This document shows, piece by piece, positions 42,800-52,187 of a DNA stretch of 64,000 nucleotides. Numbering within the stretch: the first letter of the stretch is position 1; each line of letters begins with the position of its first letter. The notes below the pieces were generated by a model. That model was given only the letters and a program-made list of their open reading frames with translations. It was not told the origin of the DNA and made no database searches. The position numbers and the translations under genes were made by a program. This DNA comes from Shewanella sp. AS1. GTDB lineage: Bacteria; Pseudomonadota; Gammaproteobacteria; Enterobacterales; Shewanellaceae. Location: assembly GCF_021412565.1 (NCBI RefSeq), contig NZ_JAKCLJ010000013.1:34267-98266 (forward strand), written 5' to 3'.

Positions 42800-45213
42800 T
42801 CGCCGCTCTCAGCCAAGGATTGGATCGCATCAGCAGCAGGGTCAAGTTTACCTTGTGGATACTGCTGCTGTTTTTCATGGCTACGCTCGGTGGTATTCAG
42901 CTCTATCAGGGCGCTAAAATCCAGAGCGACATCCTGGCCATGCTGCCCAAAATCGATGAGACGCCCCTGACTCAGAAGGCGCTTAACCGAGTCGAACAAG
43001 AACTAGCCGATCGCCTCTATATCGCATTGGTTACGCCAAGTAAAACCGAGTCGATCCGCGCCGCTAAAAGGCTGATGGCCGAACTTGCGCCTCATAAGAA
43101 TACCTTTAGCCAGATTAGCAGCGCGGGCAGCGAGGATGCTCAGGCGCTAAATCAGTTCTACTTTGGCCACAGGTTTAAACTCCTGACTGAGACCCAGGCT
43201 AAGCTTCTGGCGGAGGGGAAACTTCAGGCACTCACCAACAAGGCGCTCGCGCAGATCTATAACCCCTTCGGTTACGCTAATAGCGGCCTGCTCAGTCAAG
43301 ACCCCTTGCTGCTCTATCCCGATAATCTCGCCGCACTCGCGCCAGGTAAACAGCTGAGCAGCGAGCAGGGGATACTGCTCTCTAAGATGCCAGGTTCTGA
43401 TCAAGCCGAGCCCCATGTTGCCGCGATTGTTATGCTAAAAGGGGTCGGCAGCGTCTTTAGCCCCAGCGTTCAGGCGTGGCAAAACCAGGTTCTAGACAGG
43501 GCGCTAGAGACAACCCGGACGGTACTCGAACAAGCAGATCCAAGTGCCGAGCTTAAGGTGCTTAAGGCGGGCGCGCTTTTTCATGCCAGCGCCGCGACGA
43601 TTCAGGCCAAGCGGGAAGTCTCCACTTTAGGAGCCGCCTCTCTGATTGGCGTCATACTGCTGGTCTGGCTGGCATTTCGCTCCGTTCTGCCCTTAGGGAT
43701 AGCCAGCTTGACCATAGCCACCAGCCTGCTGTTTGCCCTAAGTGCGACTTTCACTCTGTTTGGCGAGCTGCACCTGTTGACCCTAGTCTTTGGCACCAGC
43801 CTTATCGGCATCGCCATCGATTACAGCTTTCACTTCTATTGTGAGCGTCTCTGCCATAGTGATAGTGATAACCAAGAGAATGCCAGCCAAACCATAGTGC
43901 GTATCTTCCCCGCCGCATCACTGGCGCTACTCACCACAGTGCTGGCCTACATAGGCATAGGCTTAACGCCCTTTCCCGGCATGCAGCAGGTGGCCATCTT
44001 CTGCGCCGCGGGGCTCATAGGTGCCTATCTCACCCTGCTGCTGGCCTACCCCAAGCTTGCCAATGGCGCGTTAAAACCCAGACCTCAGCCTCTGGCCTTA
44101 GCTAAGAATTATCTGAGCCGCCTAGCCTCACTAAAAGGGGCGAGCCGCCACACCCTGCTGATAGCCGTTGGCATAGCCCTGCTTATCGGTATAACGGGGC
44201 TAAGCCAGCTCAGGGTCAACGATGATATTCGCGCACTGCAAAAAAGTCCTGAGGCTGTGATGCAGCAGGAGCAACAAGTCAGACAGCTACTGAGCGGCGG
44301 CACAGATAATCAGTTTCTGCTGGTAAGCGCCGATGACCCACAGCAGTTGCTGCAACGTTTAGAAGCCCTGAGCGAACCGCTGGAGAAACTACAGCAACAA
44401 GGGGCGATCCAAAACAGCATCAATCTGGCGAGTTATCTTCCAAGCCTCAGTAAGCAGCAGACAAACTACCGGCTACAGGGGGAGATCTACCATAATCTCC
44501 CGCACGTTCTGGCAAACCTTGGACTGGACTCAGCACTGGCATCGCCACTGGCGCAGGCATACCAGGCGAATGCTGCCAGCTATATCGAGCCTAGCGCTTT
44601 TTTCGCTTCCAAGGCGGGAGAGCAATTCGCGCCGCTCTGGCTCGCGCCCGATGCCCAAAGCGCCAACTATGGTTCCATAGTGCTACTGGGCGGCATTCAG
44701 GATCTGACCAATCTGCAAGAAACTATTGCCCCCTTTACCCAAGTACAGTTGGTGGACAAGGTGGCCGATATCTCCAGTGTGATGGCAAAATACCGCCAGC
44801 TAACCTTAGGTCTGCTGGCACTGGCACTGCTTCTCGCCGCTATCATCTTCTCGCTACGCTTTGGCCTTAAACTGGCGTTGCTGGTCACTGGCGTGCCCGC
44901 TGTGGCCGCGCTCTTCACACTGGCTCTGCTGGGATTATTCGATTCCCCCCTGACCCTGTTTCATGCCCTGGCGCTGATCCTGGTGTTCGGCATAGGGGTG
45001 GATTACAGCCTGTTCTTCGCCGAGAGTCACCAGGGGCAAGGGGTGATGATGGCGGTATTTATGTCAGCCTGCTCGACCCTGATGGCCTTTGGTTTACTGG
45101 CATTCAGCCAGACACCGGCCATCCACTATTTCGGTTTAACCCTGCTGCTTGGCATCGCATTGACCTTCCTGCTTTCGCCACTGATAAACACCTATACAAG
45201 GAATACTAAGTGA
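42796..45213 (+). CDS. apeM: MMPL-family exporter
   Basis: 805-residue RND-superfamily membrane protein: a membrane helix near 18-38, a large periplasmic loop, five helices around 275-420 with GTSLIGIAIDYSFHFY, second periplasmic loop, and five more helices with FGIGVDYSLFFAES. The paired IAIDYS/IGVDYS motifs carry the proton-relay Asp-Tyr typical of MMPL transporters. Predicted to flip or export the polyene lipid from the inner membrane. Overlaps apeL by 4 nt. Confidence 0.85.
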   Translation: MIAALSQGLDRISSRVKFTLWILLLFFMATLGGIQLYQGAKIQSDILAMLPKIDETPLTQKALNRVEQELADRLYIALVTPSKTESIRAAKRLMAELAPHKNTFSQISSAGSEDAQALNQFYFGHRFKLLTETQAKLLAEGKLQALTNKALAQIYNPFGYANSGLLSQDPLLLYPDNLAALAPGKQLSSEQGILLSKMPGSDQAEPHVAAIVMLKGVGSVFSPSVQAWQNQVLDRALETTRTVLEQADPSAELKVLKAGALFHASAATIQAKREVSTLGAASLIGVILLVWLAFRSVLPLGIASLTIATSLLFALSATFTLFGELHLLTLVFGTSLIGIAIDYSFHFYCERLCHSDSDNQENASQTIVRIFPAASLALLTTVLAYIGIGLTPFPGMQQVAIFCAAGLIGAYLTLLLAYPKLANGALKPRPQPLALAKNYLSRLASLKGASRHTLLIAVGIALLIGITGLSQLRVNDDIRALQKSPEAVMQQEQQVRQLLSGGTDNQFLLVSADDPQQLLQRLEALSEPLEKLQQQGAIQNSINLASYLPSLSKQQTNYRLQGEIYHNLPHVLANLGLDSALASPLAQAYQANAASYIEPSAFFASKAGEQFAPLWLAPDAQSANYGSIVLLGGIQDLTNLQETIAPFTQVQLVDKVADISSVMAKYRQLTLGLLALALLLAAIIFSLRFGLKLALLVTGVPAVAALFTLALLGLFDSPLTLFHALALILVFGIGVDYSLFFAESHQGQGVMMAVFMSACSTLMAFGLLAFSQTPAIHYFGLTLLLGIALTFLLSPLINTYTRNTK

Positions 45214-46466
45214 CTCATTCAAACCTAGCTGGCTCCTGCCGTTATGATGTTGTGATTATCGGCGCAGGCCCCTCTGGCAGTATCGCCGCCAGTTTGCTGC
45301 ACCAACAGGGCAAACGGGTACTGGTGCTGGAGAAACAGCATTTCCCGCGCTTCTCCATAGGCGAGAGCCTGCTGCCCTGCTGTATGCAGGTGATCCAAGA
45401 AGCCAATATGCTTGAGGCAGTCAATGCAGCCGGATTTCAGTTTAAAAATGGCGCCGCCTTCAATGCCAATGGCCGCGCCACCCTGTTTGACTTTACCGAT
45501 AAATTTACCCCAGGCCCAGGCACCACGTTTCAGGTGCAGCGGGGCGAGTTCGATAAGCTACTGGCCGATACCGCAGCTGAGCAAGGGGTCGAGATCCGCT
45601 ATGGCCAAACGGTCACAGCTGTGGATTTGAGCGGCGCCCCCAGACTAACAGTGGTCGATGACACTCAGACGGAGTTTGAGGTAGAGTGCGAATTTATCCT
45701 GGATGCCAGCGGCTTTGGCCGGGTATTGCCCCGCCTACTCGATCTGGAAAAACCCTCTAACCTCCCCAGTCGTAGCGCCATTTTTACCCATATTCGGGAC
45801 AATATCGATCAGGTGGAGATGGAAGATTACCTGTTCGATCGTGATAAGATCCTCATCAGTGTCCATCCAGTCAACCGGGATATCTGGTACTGGCTCATCC
45901 CCTTCAGTGATGGTCGCTGCTCCCTGGGCGTGGTGGGTGAACCGCACCTGCTGGGTGATGAGGGGGAGCCCCTTGAAGAGACACTGATGCGGCTGGTGAA
46001 CGAGGAGCCGAGGCTGAATCGCCTCCTGTCGAAATCGACAATTATCCGCGATTGCGGCCGACTCAATGGTTATTCGGCCAATGTCTCCACCTTAGGCTGC
46101 GATAAATTTGCCCTGCTGGGTAATGCCGGGGAGTTTCTCGATCCTGTATTCTCATCCGGGGTCACCATAGCCATGCAATCGGCCTCCATGGCTGTTAAGA
46201 CCTTAGTGCGCCAGTTCGATGGTGAGACAGTCGACTGGCAGCAGGATTATGCTACCCCCCTGATGCGCGGCGTCGACACCTTCAGAACCTATGTCCAGGC
46301 CTGGTATGATGGCCATTTTCAGGATGTAATTTTTTATCAAAATCCCAATCCTAAGATTAAACAGATGATCTGCTCGATTCTGGCCGGTTACGCCTGGGAT
46401 GAAAACAACCCCTTCGTTACCGAGTCTGAGCGGCGCCTGAATATGGTTGTCGAATTATGCCGATGA
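45210..46466 (+). CDS. FAD-dependent oxidoreductase with flavin halogenase signatures
   Basis: 418 residues. Rossmann FAD motif VVIIGAGPSGSIAA (14-27), FPRFSIGESLLP (45-56), Lys79 in FQFKNGAAF, FILDASGFGR, and W226-Y-W228-L-I-P231, which is an exact WxWxIP, the marker of flavin-dependent halogenases. Later GNAGEFLDPVFSSGV is the second FAD-contact motif. By these features it belongs to the halogenase-like branch close to ACP- or phenol-acting enzymes; halogenation of the aryl head is possible, but a reductase/oxygenase role is not excluded. GTG start overlaps the apeM TGA. Absent from the E. coli operon. Confidence 0.75.
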   Translation: MTHSNLAGSCRYDVVIIGAGPSGSIAASLLHQQGKRVLVLEKQHFPRFSIGESLLPCCMQVIQEANMLEAVNAAGFQFKNGAAFNANGRATLFDFTDKFTPGPGTTFQVQRGEFDKLLADTAAEQGVEIRYGQTVTAVDLSGAPRLTVVDDTQTEFEVECEFILDASGFGRVLPRLLDLEKPSNLPSRSAIFTHIRDNIDQVEMEDYLFDRDKILISVHPVNRDIWYWLIPFSDGRCSLGVVGEPHLLGDEGEPLEETLMRLVNEEPRLNRLLSKSTIIRDCGRLNGYSANVSTLGCDKFALLGNAGEFLDPVFSSGVTIAMQSASMAVKTLVRQFDGETVDWQQDYATPLMRGVDTFRTYVQAWYDGHFQDVIFYQNPNPKIKQMICSILAGYAWDENNPFVTESERRLNMVVELCR

Positions 46467-47062
46467 AATGGAGCTCCCTGTTACCGCTCGGCCTGACGCT
46501 CTGTTTGATGTTAGGCCTGATACTCACAATAGGCGGCTGCGCCCAGCGTCTGGACCGGGATACCTGCATGAATCTCACCAGCGATGTGAGCTACTGTCTG
46601 GCGCCACTGCAAAATGATCTCAGTCTGAGTCAGACCCAGAAGGTGAACCTTGAGGTCGATGGCAGCAAGCATCAGCTACTCAGCCAGCTTGAACTGACAC
46701 CAGAGCAGCTGACTCTGGTGGGACTCGCCCCCTTAGGCCAAGCGCTGTTTACCCTGACTTTCGATGGAAAGCGGTTAGAGAGCCAGCAGAGTGCCCTGCT
46801 GGGTGAGGCTTTTAAGGGAGAATACTTGCTCGCGCTGCTGCAATTAATATACTGGCCTATAGAAGAGGCCAATCTTCAGCTGCGTGGCGCCGTGCTACGC
46901 ACCATAGCCTGTGAGGCGACCCATTGCAGGGGCTTATATAGCGATAATACTCAGACTCAGGTGCTTGAGATCCGCTATAGTCAAACTTCCCCCTGGCAAG
47001 CCCAGGTGATATTGACGTTCGAGCAGGCAAAATTAACCCTTAAGATAACGCCACTGGCATAA
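46457..47062 (+). CDS. apeN: DUF3261 lipoprotein
   Basis: 201 residues with a lipoprotein signal: hydrophobic core and lipobox IGGC (Cys about residue 28). The rest, with a CEATHC pair and alternating hydrophobic strands, fits DUF3261, a family found in aryl polyene operons. Probably an outer-membrane partner for export. Starts 10 nt inside the end of the oxidoreductase gene. Confidence 0.75.
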   Translation: MPMKWSSLLPLGLTLCLMLGLILTIGGCAQRLDRDTCMNLTSDVSYCLAPLQNDLSLSQTQKVNLEVDGSKHQLLSQLELTPEQLTLVGLAPLGQALFTLTFDGKRLESQQSALLGEAFKGEYLLALLQLIYWPIEEANLQLRGAVLRTIACEATHCRGLYSDNTQTQVLEIRYSQTSPWQAQVILTFEQAKLTLKITPLA

Positions 47063-47095
47063 AACCAATAACGATAAGCCAAAAAGAAACAGCCT

Positions 47096-48352
47096 ATGAG
47101 CCCTATGAGCAAAATAAGCACAATAGCCATCACACAATTAGGTTTGTGTACCCCCCTTGGCCAAGACAAGCAGCAGGTGTTGACCCGTCTGCTAAATGGC
47201 GACACAAGCGGGATGCAATGGCGCGGCGATCTGATCCCCGACACTCAGGTGCTGGTCGGTATGGTCGATGGCCCTCTGCCCGAGATCCCCGCTCACCTGA
47301 CCCGTTTTGTGTGCCGCAATAATCAGCTGATCCTCAGTGCGGCCATGCAGATTGAAGAACAAGTGCTTGAGGCCAAACAGACCTATGGCAGGGATCGCAT
47401 CGGTGTTGTCCTTGGCACCAGCACCTCAGGCATAGCCAAAGGCGAGCAGGCGCTGGCCTATCGCGCCCAGCATGGCTCACTCCCTCAGGATTACCTCTAT
47501 TCCAAACAGGAACCGGGCAACAGCAGCGAGTTTTTGCAGCACTATTTCGACCTCAATGGCCCCTGCTATACCGTCTCTACCGCCTGCTCCTCCAGCGCCA
47601 AAGTGTTCGCCAGCGCCAAACGCCTGCTCAATGCAGGGCTTTGCGATCTGGTGATAGTCGGCGGCGCCGACAGCCTGTGTAAGCTGACCCTCAACGGTTT
47701 TCATTCTTTGGAGTCTGTCTCTAAGGGCCATTGTCAGCCCTTCAGCAGTAACCGTGACGGCATCAATATTGGCGAAGGTGCGGCCCTGTTTACTCTGGTG
47801 CGAGGCGAAGGGGACATTCAACTCGCCGGTGTGGGCGAGTCCAGTGACGCCCATCATATCTCTGCGCCCCATCCGGAAGGTAAAGGTGCCATCGCCGCCA
47901 TAGAGATGGCGCTCAGAGATGCCGACATAGCGCCGGAGCAGATCGATTACATCAACCTCCATGGTACGGCGACGGTAAAAAACGATGCCATGGAGAGCCG
48001 CGCCTTAGTGCAGGTCTTCGGCCAAAAGCTGCCCAAGGTCAGCTCCACTAAACCCATGACAGGCCACGCCCTAGGCGCCGCCGGTGCCATCGAAGCCGCC
48101 TTCTGTTATCTCCTGCTGTCTGAGCATAATCTCGCCCAGCGCCTGCCACCCCAGGTGAACGATGGACAGTGGGACGAGTCCAACCCTATGCTACCCTTTG
48201 TTGCCGACGCACCCGGCATTAACGTATCGGCCACGGATGAACCGCTCACCAACGAGAGTGGGCGCAGCTTAAAGTATGTGATGAGTAACTCCTTCGCCTT
48301 TGGCGGCAGTAACGCCAGCCTGATCTTTTATCGAAATGAGAGCCAAGCATGA
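47096..48352 (+). CDS. apeO: beta-ketoacyl-ACP synthase (KAS II-like)
   Basis: 418 residues. Catalytic Cys164 in TVSTACSSSAKVF, His in LHGTATVKND and His in MTGHALGAAGAIEA, so the Cys-His-His triad is complete. Condensing enzyme for chain extension. A second ATG 9 nt downstream is possible. Starts the apeO-P-Q-R block in the same order as E. coli. Confidence 0.88.
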   Translation: MSPMSKISTIAITQLGLCTPLGQDKQQVLTRLLNGDTSGMQWRGDLIPDTQVLVGMVDGPLPEIPAHLTRFVCRNNQLILSAAMQIEEQVLEAKQTYGRDRIGVVLGTSTSGIAKGEQALAYRAQHGSLPQDYLYSKQEPGNSSEFLQHYFDLNGPCYTVSTACSSSAKVFASAKRLLNAGLCDLVIVGGADSLCKLTLNGFHSLESVSKGHCQPFSSNRDGINIGEGAALFTLVRGEGDIQLAGVGESSDAHHISAPHPEGKGAIAAIEMALRDADIAPEQIDYINLHGTATVKNDAMESRALVQVFGQKLPKVSSTKPMTGHALGAAGAIEAAFCYLLLSEHNLAQRLPPQVNDGQWDESNPMLPFVADAPGINVSATDEPLTNESGRSLKYVMSNSFAFGGSNASLIFYRNESQA

Positions 48353-48855
48353 GTCAGACAAGCCCCCATTACCCTTTAATGGATCTCGATGTGGCCGACT
48401 ATATTCCCCATCGTAAACCCATGATACTGATAGATCTGTTGCTTGAGCATCAGGAAGATACCCTGCTGACCCAAACCTGTATCAGCGAAAACAGCGCCTA
48501 TTTCGACACTAAACTCGCTGGCGTGCCTAACTATGTGGGCATAGAGTATATGGCGCAGAGTATTGCGGCGCTTGCCGGGATCGAGGCCAAGGCTGCCCTG
48601 CAACCTATCCGCATCGGTTTCCTGCTGGGCACACGTAAGCTCAAGTTCGATATCGATACCTTTATTCAGGGCGAAACCTACCAGACCAGGGTCAGCCGTC
48701 TGTATCAGGAAGATAATGGTCTGGCGGTGTTCGATTGCCAGATACTTCATCAAGGCAAAATCGTCGCCCAGGCCAACATCAATGTATTCCAACCTCAGGA
48801 TACCCAGGCTTATATCTCTGAGAGCATTCAAGGACGTGAGGAAGCCCAACTATGA
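48349..48855 (+). CDS. apeP: ApeP-family hotdog dehydratase
   Basis: 168-residue hotdog protein with DYIPHRKPMILIDLL at the N-terminus and the central helix YVGIEYMAQSIAALAGIEAK, where the family's catalytic acid lies. Expected partner of ApeI in dehydrating 3-hydroxyacyl-ACPs. ATGA overlap with apeO. Confidence 0.85.
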   Translation: MSQTSPHYPLMDLDVADYIPHRKPMILIDLLLEHQEDTLLTQTCISENSAYFDTKLAGVPNYVGIEYMAQSIAALAGIEAKAALQPIRIGFLLGTRKLKFDIDTFIQGETYQTRVSRLYQEDNGLAVFDCQILHQGKIVAQANINVFQPQDTQAYISESIQGREEAQL

Positions 48856-49580
48856 ACAACAAACGCGTACTCGTTACCGGCTCCAGCCGCGGCATAGGCA
48901 AGGCCATCGCGCTGAAACTGGCTCAGAGCGGTTATGATATTGCCCTGCATTTTCACAGCAATGCCGCTGCGGCGCAGGCGACTCAGGCCGAGCTTAGCGA
49001 TTTAGGCGTCAAGGTCACTTGTCTTCAGTTTGATGTGGCCGACCGCCAAGGGGTCAGAGCCGCAATCGAAACCGATATCGCCGAGCATGGCGCCTACTAC
49101 GGGGTTATCTTAAACGCCGGTATCAACCGCGACACCGCCTTCCCCGCCATGACGGATGAGGAGTGGGACAGCGTGGTGCACACCAATCTGGATGGTTTCT
49201 ATAACGTAGTACAGCCTTGTGTCATGCCTATGATCCAAGCTCGTCAAGGCGGCAGGATCATCACAATGGCGTCTGTGTCTGGCATAGCGGGTAACCGGGG
49301 GCAGGTGAACTACAGTGCCTCCAAGGCCGGTCTTATCGGCGCCACTAAGGCACTGAGTCTGGAGCTGGCCAAGCGCAAGATCACGGTTAACTGTATCGCC
49401 CCCGGCCTGATTGAAACCGATATGGTGGCGGATATTCCCAAGGAGATGGTGAATGACCTAGTGCCTATGCGCCGCATGGGCAAACCCAATGAAATCGCGG
49501 GGCTGGCCAACTTCCTCCTGTCCGAAGATGGCGCCTATATCACCCGGCAAGTTATCTCAGTAAATGGTGGAATGATCTAA
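48852..49580 (+). CDS. apeQ: 3-oxoacyl-ACP reductase (FabG-like)
   Basis: 242-residue short-chain dehydrogenase. NADP-binding TGSSRGIGKAIA (9-20), NAG at 88-90, catalytic Ser141, Tyr154 and Lys158 (YSASK). Reduces each 3-keto intermediate. Overlaps both neighbours (ATGA with apeP, TAATG with apeR). Confidence 0.93.
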   Translation: MNNKRVLVTGSSRGIGKAIALKLAQSGYDIALHFHSNAAAAQATQAELSDLGVKVTCLQFDVADRQGVRAAIETDIAEHGAYYGVILNAGINRDTAFPAMTDEEWDSVVHTNLDGFYNVVQPCVMPMIQARQGGRIITMASVSGIAGNRGQVNYSASKAGLIGATKALSLELAKRKITVNCIAPGLIETDMVADIPKEMVNDLVPMRRMGKPNEIAGLANFLLSEDGAYITRQVISVNGGMI

Positions 49581-50821
49581 TGGCAAATTCAATCAGGCGC
49601 GTCGTGGTCACAGGCATAGGCGGTGTCACCGCGCTGGGTCATGACTGGCCCAGTATCGCCGCCAGCATCAAGGCACAGAAAAACTGCGTCACCACTATGC
49701 CTGAGTGGGACAAATATGAGGGACTCAATACCCGCCTGGCGGCCCCTGTTACCGACTTTGAAAAACCCCCTCACTATTCGCGTAAGCGAATTCGCTCCAT
49801 GGGACGCGTTTCCCTGATGGCGGCCTGGGCCAGCGAAAAGGCGCTTATCGACGCGGCGCTCTTTGACTCACCTGTGGTCACCTCGGGCGCCATGGGGATC
49901 GCCTATGGCTCCTCCACCGGTAGTACTGATCCGCTTATCGCCTTTGGTGACATGCTCAAAAATGGGGATATGTCCGGGGTTACCGCCACCAGCTATATCC
50001 GCATGATGGGCCATACTACAGCGGTTAATGTGGGGGTATTCTTCGGCCTCAAGGGCCGGATCCACACCACCAGCAGCGCCTGCACTTCTGGCAGCCAAGG
50101 AATTGGATACGCCTATGAAGCGATCAAATATGGTCAGCAAGATCTCATGCTGGCGGGCGGCGGCGAGGAGCTCTGCCCCACAGAAGCCGTGGTCTTCGAT
50201 ACCCTGTTTGCCACCAGCACCAAAAACACCATACCATCACAGACCCCACGCCCATTCGATCGCGATCGTGATGGTCTGGTCATAGGCGAAGGTGCCTGTA
50301 CCTTAGTACTAGAGGAGCTGGAACACGCCAAGGCCCGTGGCGCCAAAATTTATGCCGAACTGGTGGGCTATGGCACCAATTCAGATGGTCTACATGTCAC
50401 TCAGCCCAACGCCGACACCATGGAAGTGGCTATTCGTCTTGCACTCAAGGATGCTAAGCTTGAGCCCACTGCCATAGGCTATGTTAACGCCCACGGCACA
50501 GCCACCGACAGAGGCGATATCGCCGAGACCCAGGCCACCGAGGCGGTATTTGGGCAAGATATGCCAATCTCATCGCTAAAAAGCTACACAGGGCATACCC
50601 TAGGTGCCTGCGGTGCCTTAGAGGCTTGGCTAACCATAGAGATGATGAATGAAGGCTGGTTCGCGCCGACCCTTAACCTTAACAATATCGATCCCGCCTG
50701 CGGCAAGCTCGATTACATCAAAGGTGAGATCCGCGAGCTACACACAGATTATGTGATGAGTAACAACTTCGCCTTTGGCGGCATCAATACCTCGCTCATT
50801 TTCAAACGCTGGCAGGAATAA
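49580..50821 (+). CDS. apeR: beta-ketoacyl-ACP synthase (KAS II-like)
   Basis: 413 residues. Catalytic Cys168 in TTSSACTSGSQGIGYA, His in NAHGTATDRGD and His in SYTGHTLGACGALEA; triad complete. In characterised systems one full ketosynthase pairs with the chain-length factor for extension and the other acts early; sequence alone does not assign roles here. Last gene of the operon, followed by a long hairpin. Confidence 0.88.
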   Translation: MANSIRRVVVTGIGGVTALGHDWPSIAASIKAQKNCVTTMPEWDKYEGLNTRLAAPVTDFEKPPHYSRKRIRSMGRVSLMAAWASEKALIDAALFDSPVVTSGAMGIAYGSSTGSTDPLIAFGDMLKNGDMSGVTATSYIRMMGHTTAVNVGVFFGLKGRIHTTSSACTSGSQGIGYAYEAIKYGQQDLMLAGGGEELCPTEAVVFDTLFATSTKNTIPSQTPRPFDRDRDGLVIGEGACTLVLEELEHAKARGAKIYAELVGYGTNSDGLHVTQPNADTMEVAIRLALKDAKLEPTAIGYVNAHGTATDRGDIAETQATEAVFGQDMPISSLKSYTGHTLGACGALEAWLTIEMMNEGWFAPTLNLNNIDPACGKLDYIKGEIRELHTDYVMSNNFAFGGINTSLIFKRWQE

Positions 50822-50859
50822 CCGCCAGACGATTAGGCCACAAGTTCTAGTTCAACCAC

Positions 50860-50893
50860 TAATAACGGCTCGGCTTTCACTGAGCCGTTATTA
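50860..50893 (+). terminator. hairpin at the end of the aryl polyene operon
   Basis: A perfect 12-bp stem TAATAACGGCTC/GAGCCGTTATTA (50860-50871, 50882-50893) with a 10-nt loop, 39 nt after the apeR stop. No T run, so it may stabilise the 3' end or terminate inefficiently. Confidence 0.6.
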
Positions 50894-50971
50894 GCCGGTA
50901 AAAAAGCCGGTACGCTGGCATATACCTTGCAAAATCCTTTATGCCTATCCCCTGCAAAAGATGGAGTTGCT

Positions 50972-51427
50972 ATGCAGTTTGTTCTCGGTCTTATCACCCA
51001 TGCCAATGTCGTGCAGTTACTGCAGCAACACTGTGATGACATGTACGCACACTCACCCGCCGATAGCGTTCACACCCTTGATTTACAATCACTTTCACAG
51101 CCAGAAATTCGCTTTTGGACCCTATGGGATGGCGATCATCTGGCGGCTTGTGGCGCCATTAAACGCCTGGATAAATATCACGGTGAACTCAAGTCTATGC
51201 GCACCACTCATGCCTATCGACAACGAGGTCTGGGCAGCCTGATGTTGCACCATTTGATTGCAGATGCCGCACAACTTGGGATCACCAGACTTAGCCTGGA
51301 AACAGGGTCGGTGACATTTTTTACTCCGGCCAGAGCCCTATACCGAAAATTTGGCTTCGAGCACTGTCAGCCTTTTAGCCACTACCGGGACGCCCCCTAC
51401 AGCGTCTATATGAGCCGCGCCATTTAA
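50972..51427 (+). CDS. GNAT-family N-acetyltransferase
   Basis: 151 residues from ATG 50972 (GGAG 5 nt upstream decides it over an earlier in-frame ATG). Acetyl-CoA-binding motif A is RTTHAYRQRGLGSLMLHHLI, followed by LETGSVTFFTPARALYRKFGF. Resembles the YsnE/ElaA-like putative acetyltransferases; substrate unknown. Same direction as the polyene operon but separated by the hairpin. Confidence 0.82.
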   Translation: MQFVLGLITHANVVQLLQQHCDDMYAHSPADSVHTLDLQSLSQPEIRFWTLWDGDHLAACGAIKRLDKYHGELKSMRTTHAYRQRGLGSLMLHHLIADAAQLGITRLSLETGSVTFFTPARALYRKFGFEHCQPFSHYRDAPYSVYMSRAI

Positions 51428-51443
51428 CAGCTCAATGGTTTCA

Positions 51444-51477
51444 ATAAAAAAGCGTCTGGGGCAATGCCGCAGACGCC
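51444..51477 (-). terminator. terminator downstream of azoR
   Basis: GCGTCTG/CAGACGC arms (51452-51458, 51470-51476) and a T run on the minus strand, ~120 nt past the azoR stop. Confidence 0.75.
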
Positions 51478-51524
51478 TTCTAGTGGAGAATGATGAAGGG
51501 ATGATGAGAAAATGATGGCTGCAG

Positions 51525-51570
51525 TTAAGCAGCTCTTTTTTAAGCGACTCTTTACTTAAGCAACTCTTTT
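51525..51570. repeat. three imperfect ~15-bp tandem repeats
   Basis: TTAAGCRRCTCTTT-like units begin at 51525, 51540 and 51556, in the 3' region of azoR. Probably slippage-derived. Confidence 0.6.
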
Positions 51571-51593
51571 ATGCTGCTTATGCCACTATTTGT

Positions 51594-52187
51594 TCAAGCG
51601 ACCAGTGCATCTATGCTCTGTATCGCCTGATTGATCCCTTGCTCGTTGGCTTCTGGGCCCATGTTCAAGGCTTCACCGTAGATGGTATCTACCTGATCGA
51701 TACCGATAAAGCCCAGTACCGTCTTCAGGTATGGCACCACATGGTCGGTTGTGCCATCTTTATGCACGCCGCCACGGGTGGTCACCAGAATCGCACGTTT
51801 ACCTTTGATCAAACCCTCTGGGCCTGTTTCTGTGTAATTGAAGGTCACACCAGCGCGGGCGATAAGATCGATCCAGTTCTTCAATTGAGTCGGGATACTG
51901 AAGTTATACATAGGCGCCGCGATCACTAGAGTGTCGTGGGACTTTAACTCCTCCACTAACTCGTTAGAAAGCACCAAGGCTTGCTGCTGCTTAGGTGACA
52001 ACTCATCACCACCACGCAGTGCCAGCGCAATCTCACCATCGAGTACTGGCAAGGGATTAGCCACTAGGTCACGCTCGGTAACCTGTGCGCCTTGCGCCTG
52101 CCAGGCCTGTTCTAAATGGGCGATCAATTTAGCCGATTGTGAATAATCACCTAAAATGCTCGATTTCAACACTAATACTTTAGCCAT
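51594..52187 (-). CDS. azoR: FMN-dependent NADH-azoreductase
   Basis: 197-residue flavodoxin-fold quinone/azo reductase, near-collinear with E. coli Azo[17 protein letters not shown] (phosphate loop), [26 protein letters not shown] and [10 protein letters not shown], all FMN contacts. Cytoplasmic two-electron reduction of quinones and azo compounds. Single gene, divergent from plsB. Confidence 0.95.
   Translation of the reverse strand: MAKVLVLKSSILGDYSQSAKLIAHLEQAWQAQGAQVTERDLVANPLPVLDGEIALALRGGDELSPKQQQALVLSNELVEELKSHDTLVIAAPMYNFSIPTQLKNWIDLIARAGVTFNYTETGPEGLIKGKRAILVTTRGGVHKDGTTDHVVPYLKTVLGFIGIDQVDTIYGEALNMGPEANEQGINQAIQSIDALVA

Noticed and set aside
42537..42917. 126-residue ORF with KLSQ repeats
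   Set aside because: Alternative-frame reading of the EAKS tandem repeat in apeL and the start of apeM; the repeat makes any frame look repetitive.
37733..50821. Polyunsaturated fatty acid or ordinary fatty acid (fab) cluster
   Set aside because: Presence of chain-length factor, AMP ligase, ammonia-lyase, MMPL exporter and LolA homologue, plus gene order, fits aryl polyene synthesis; there is no enoyl reductase.
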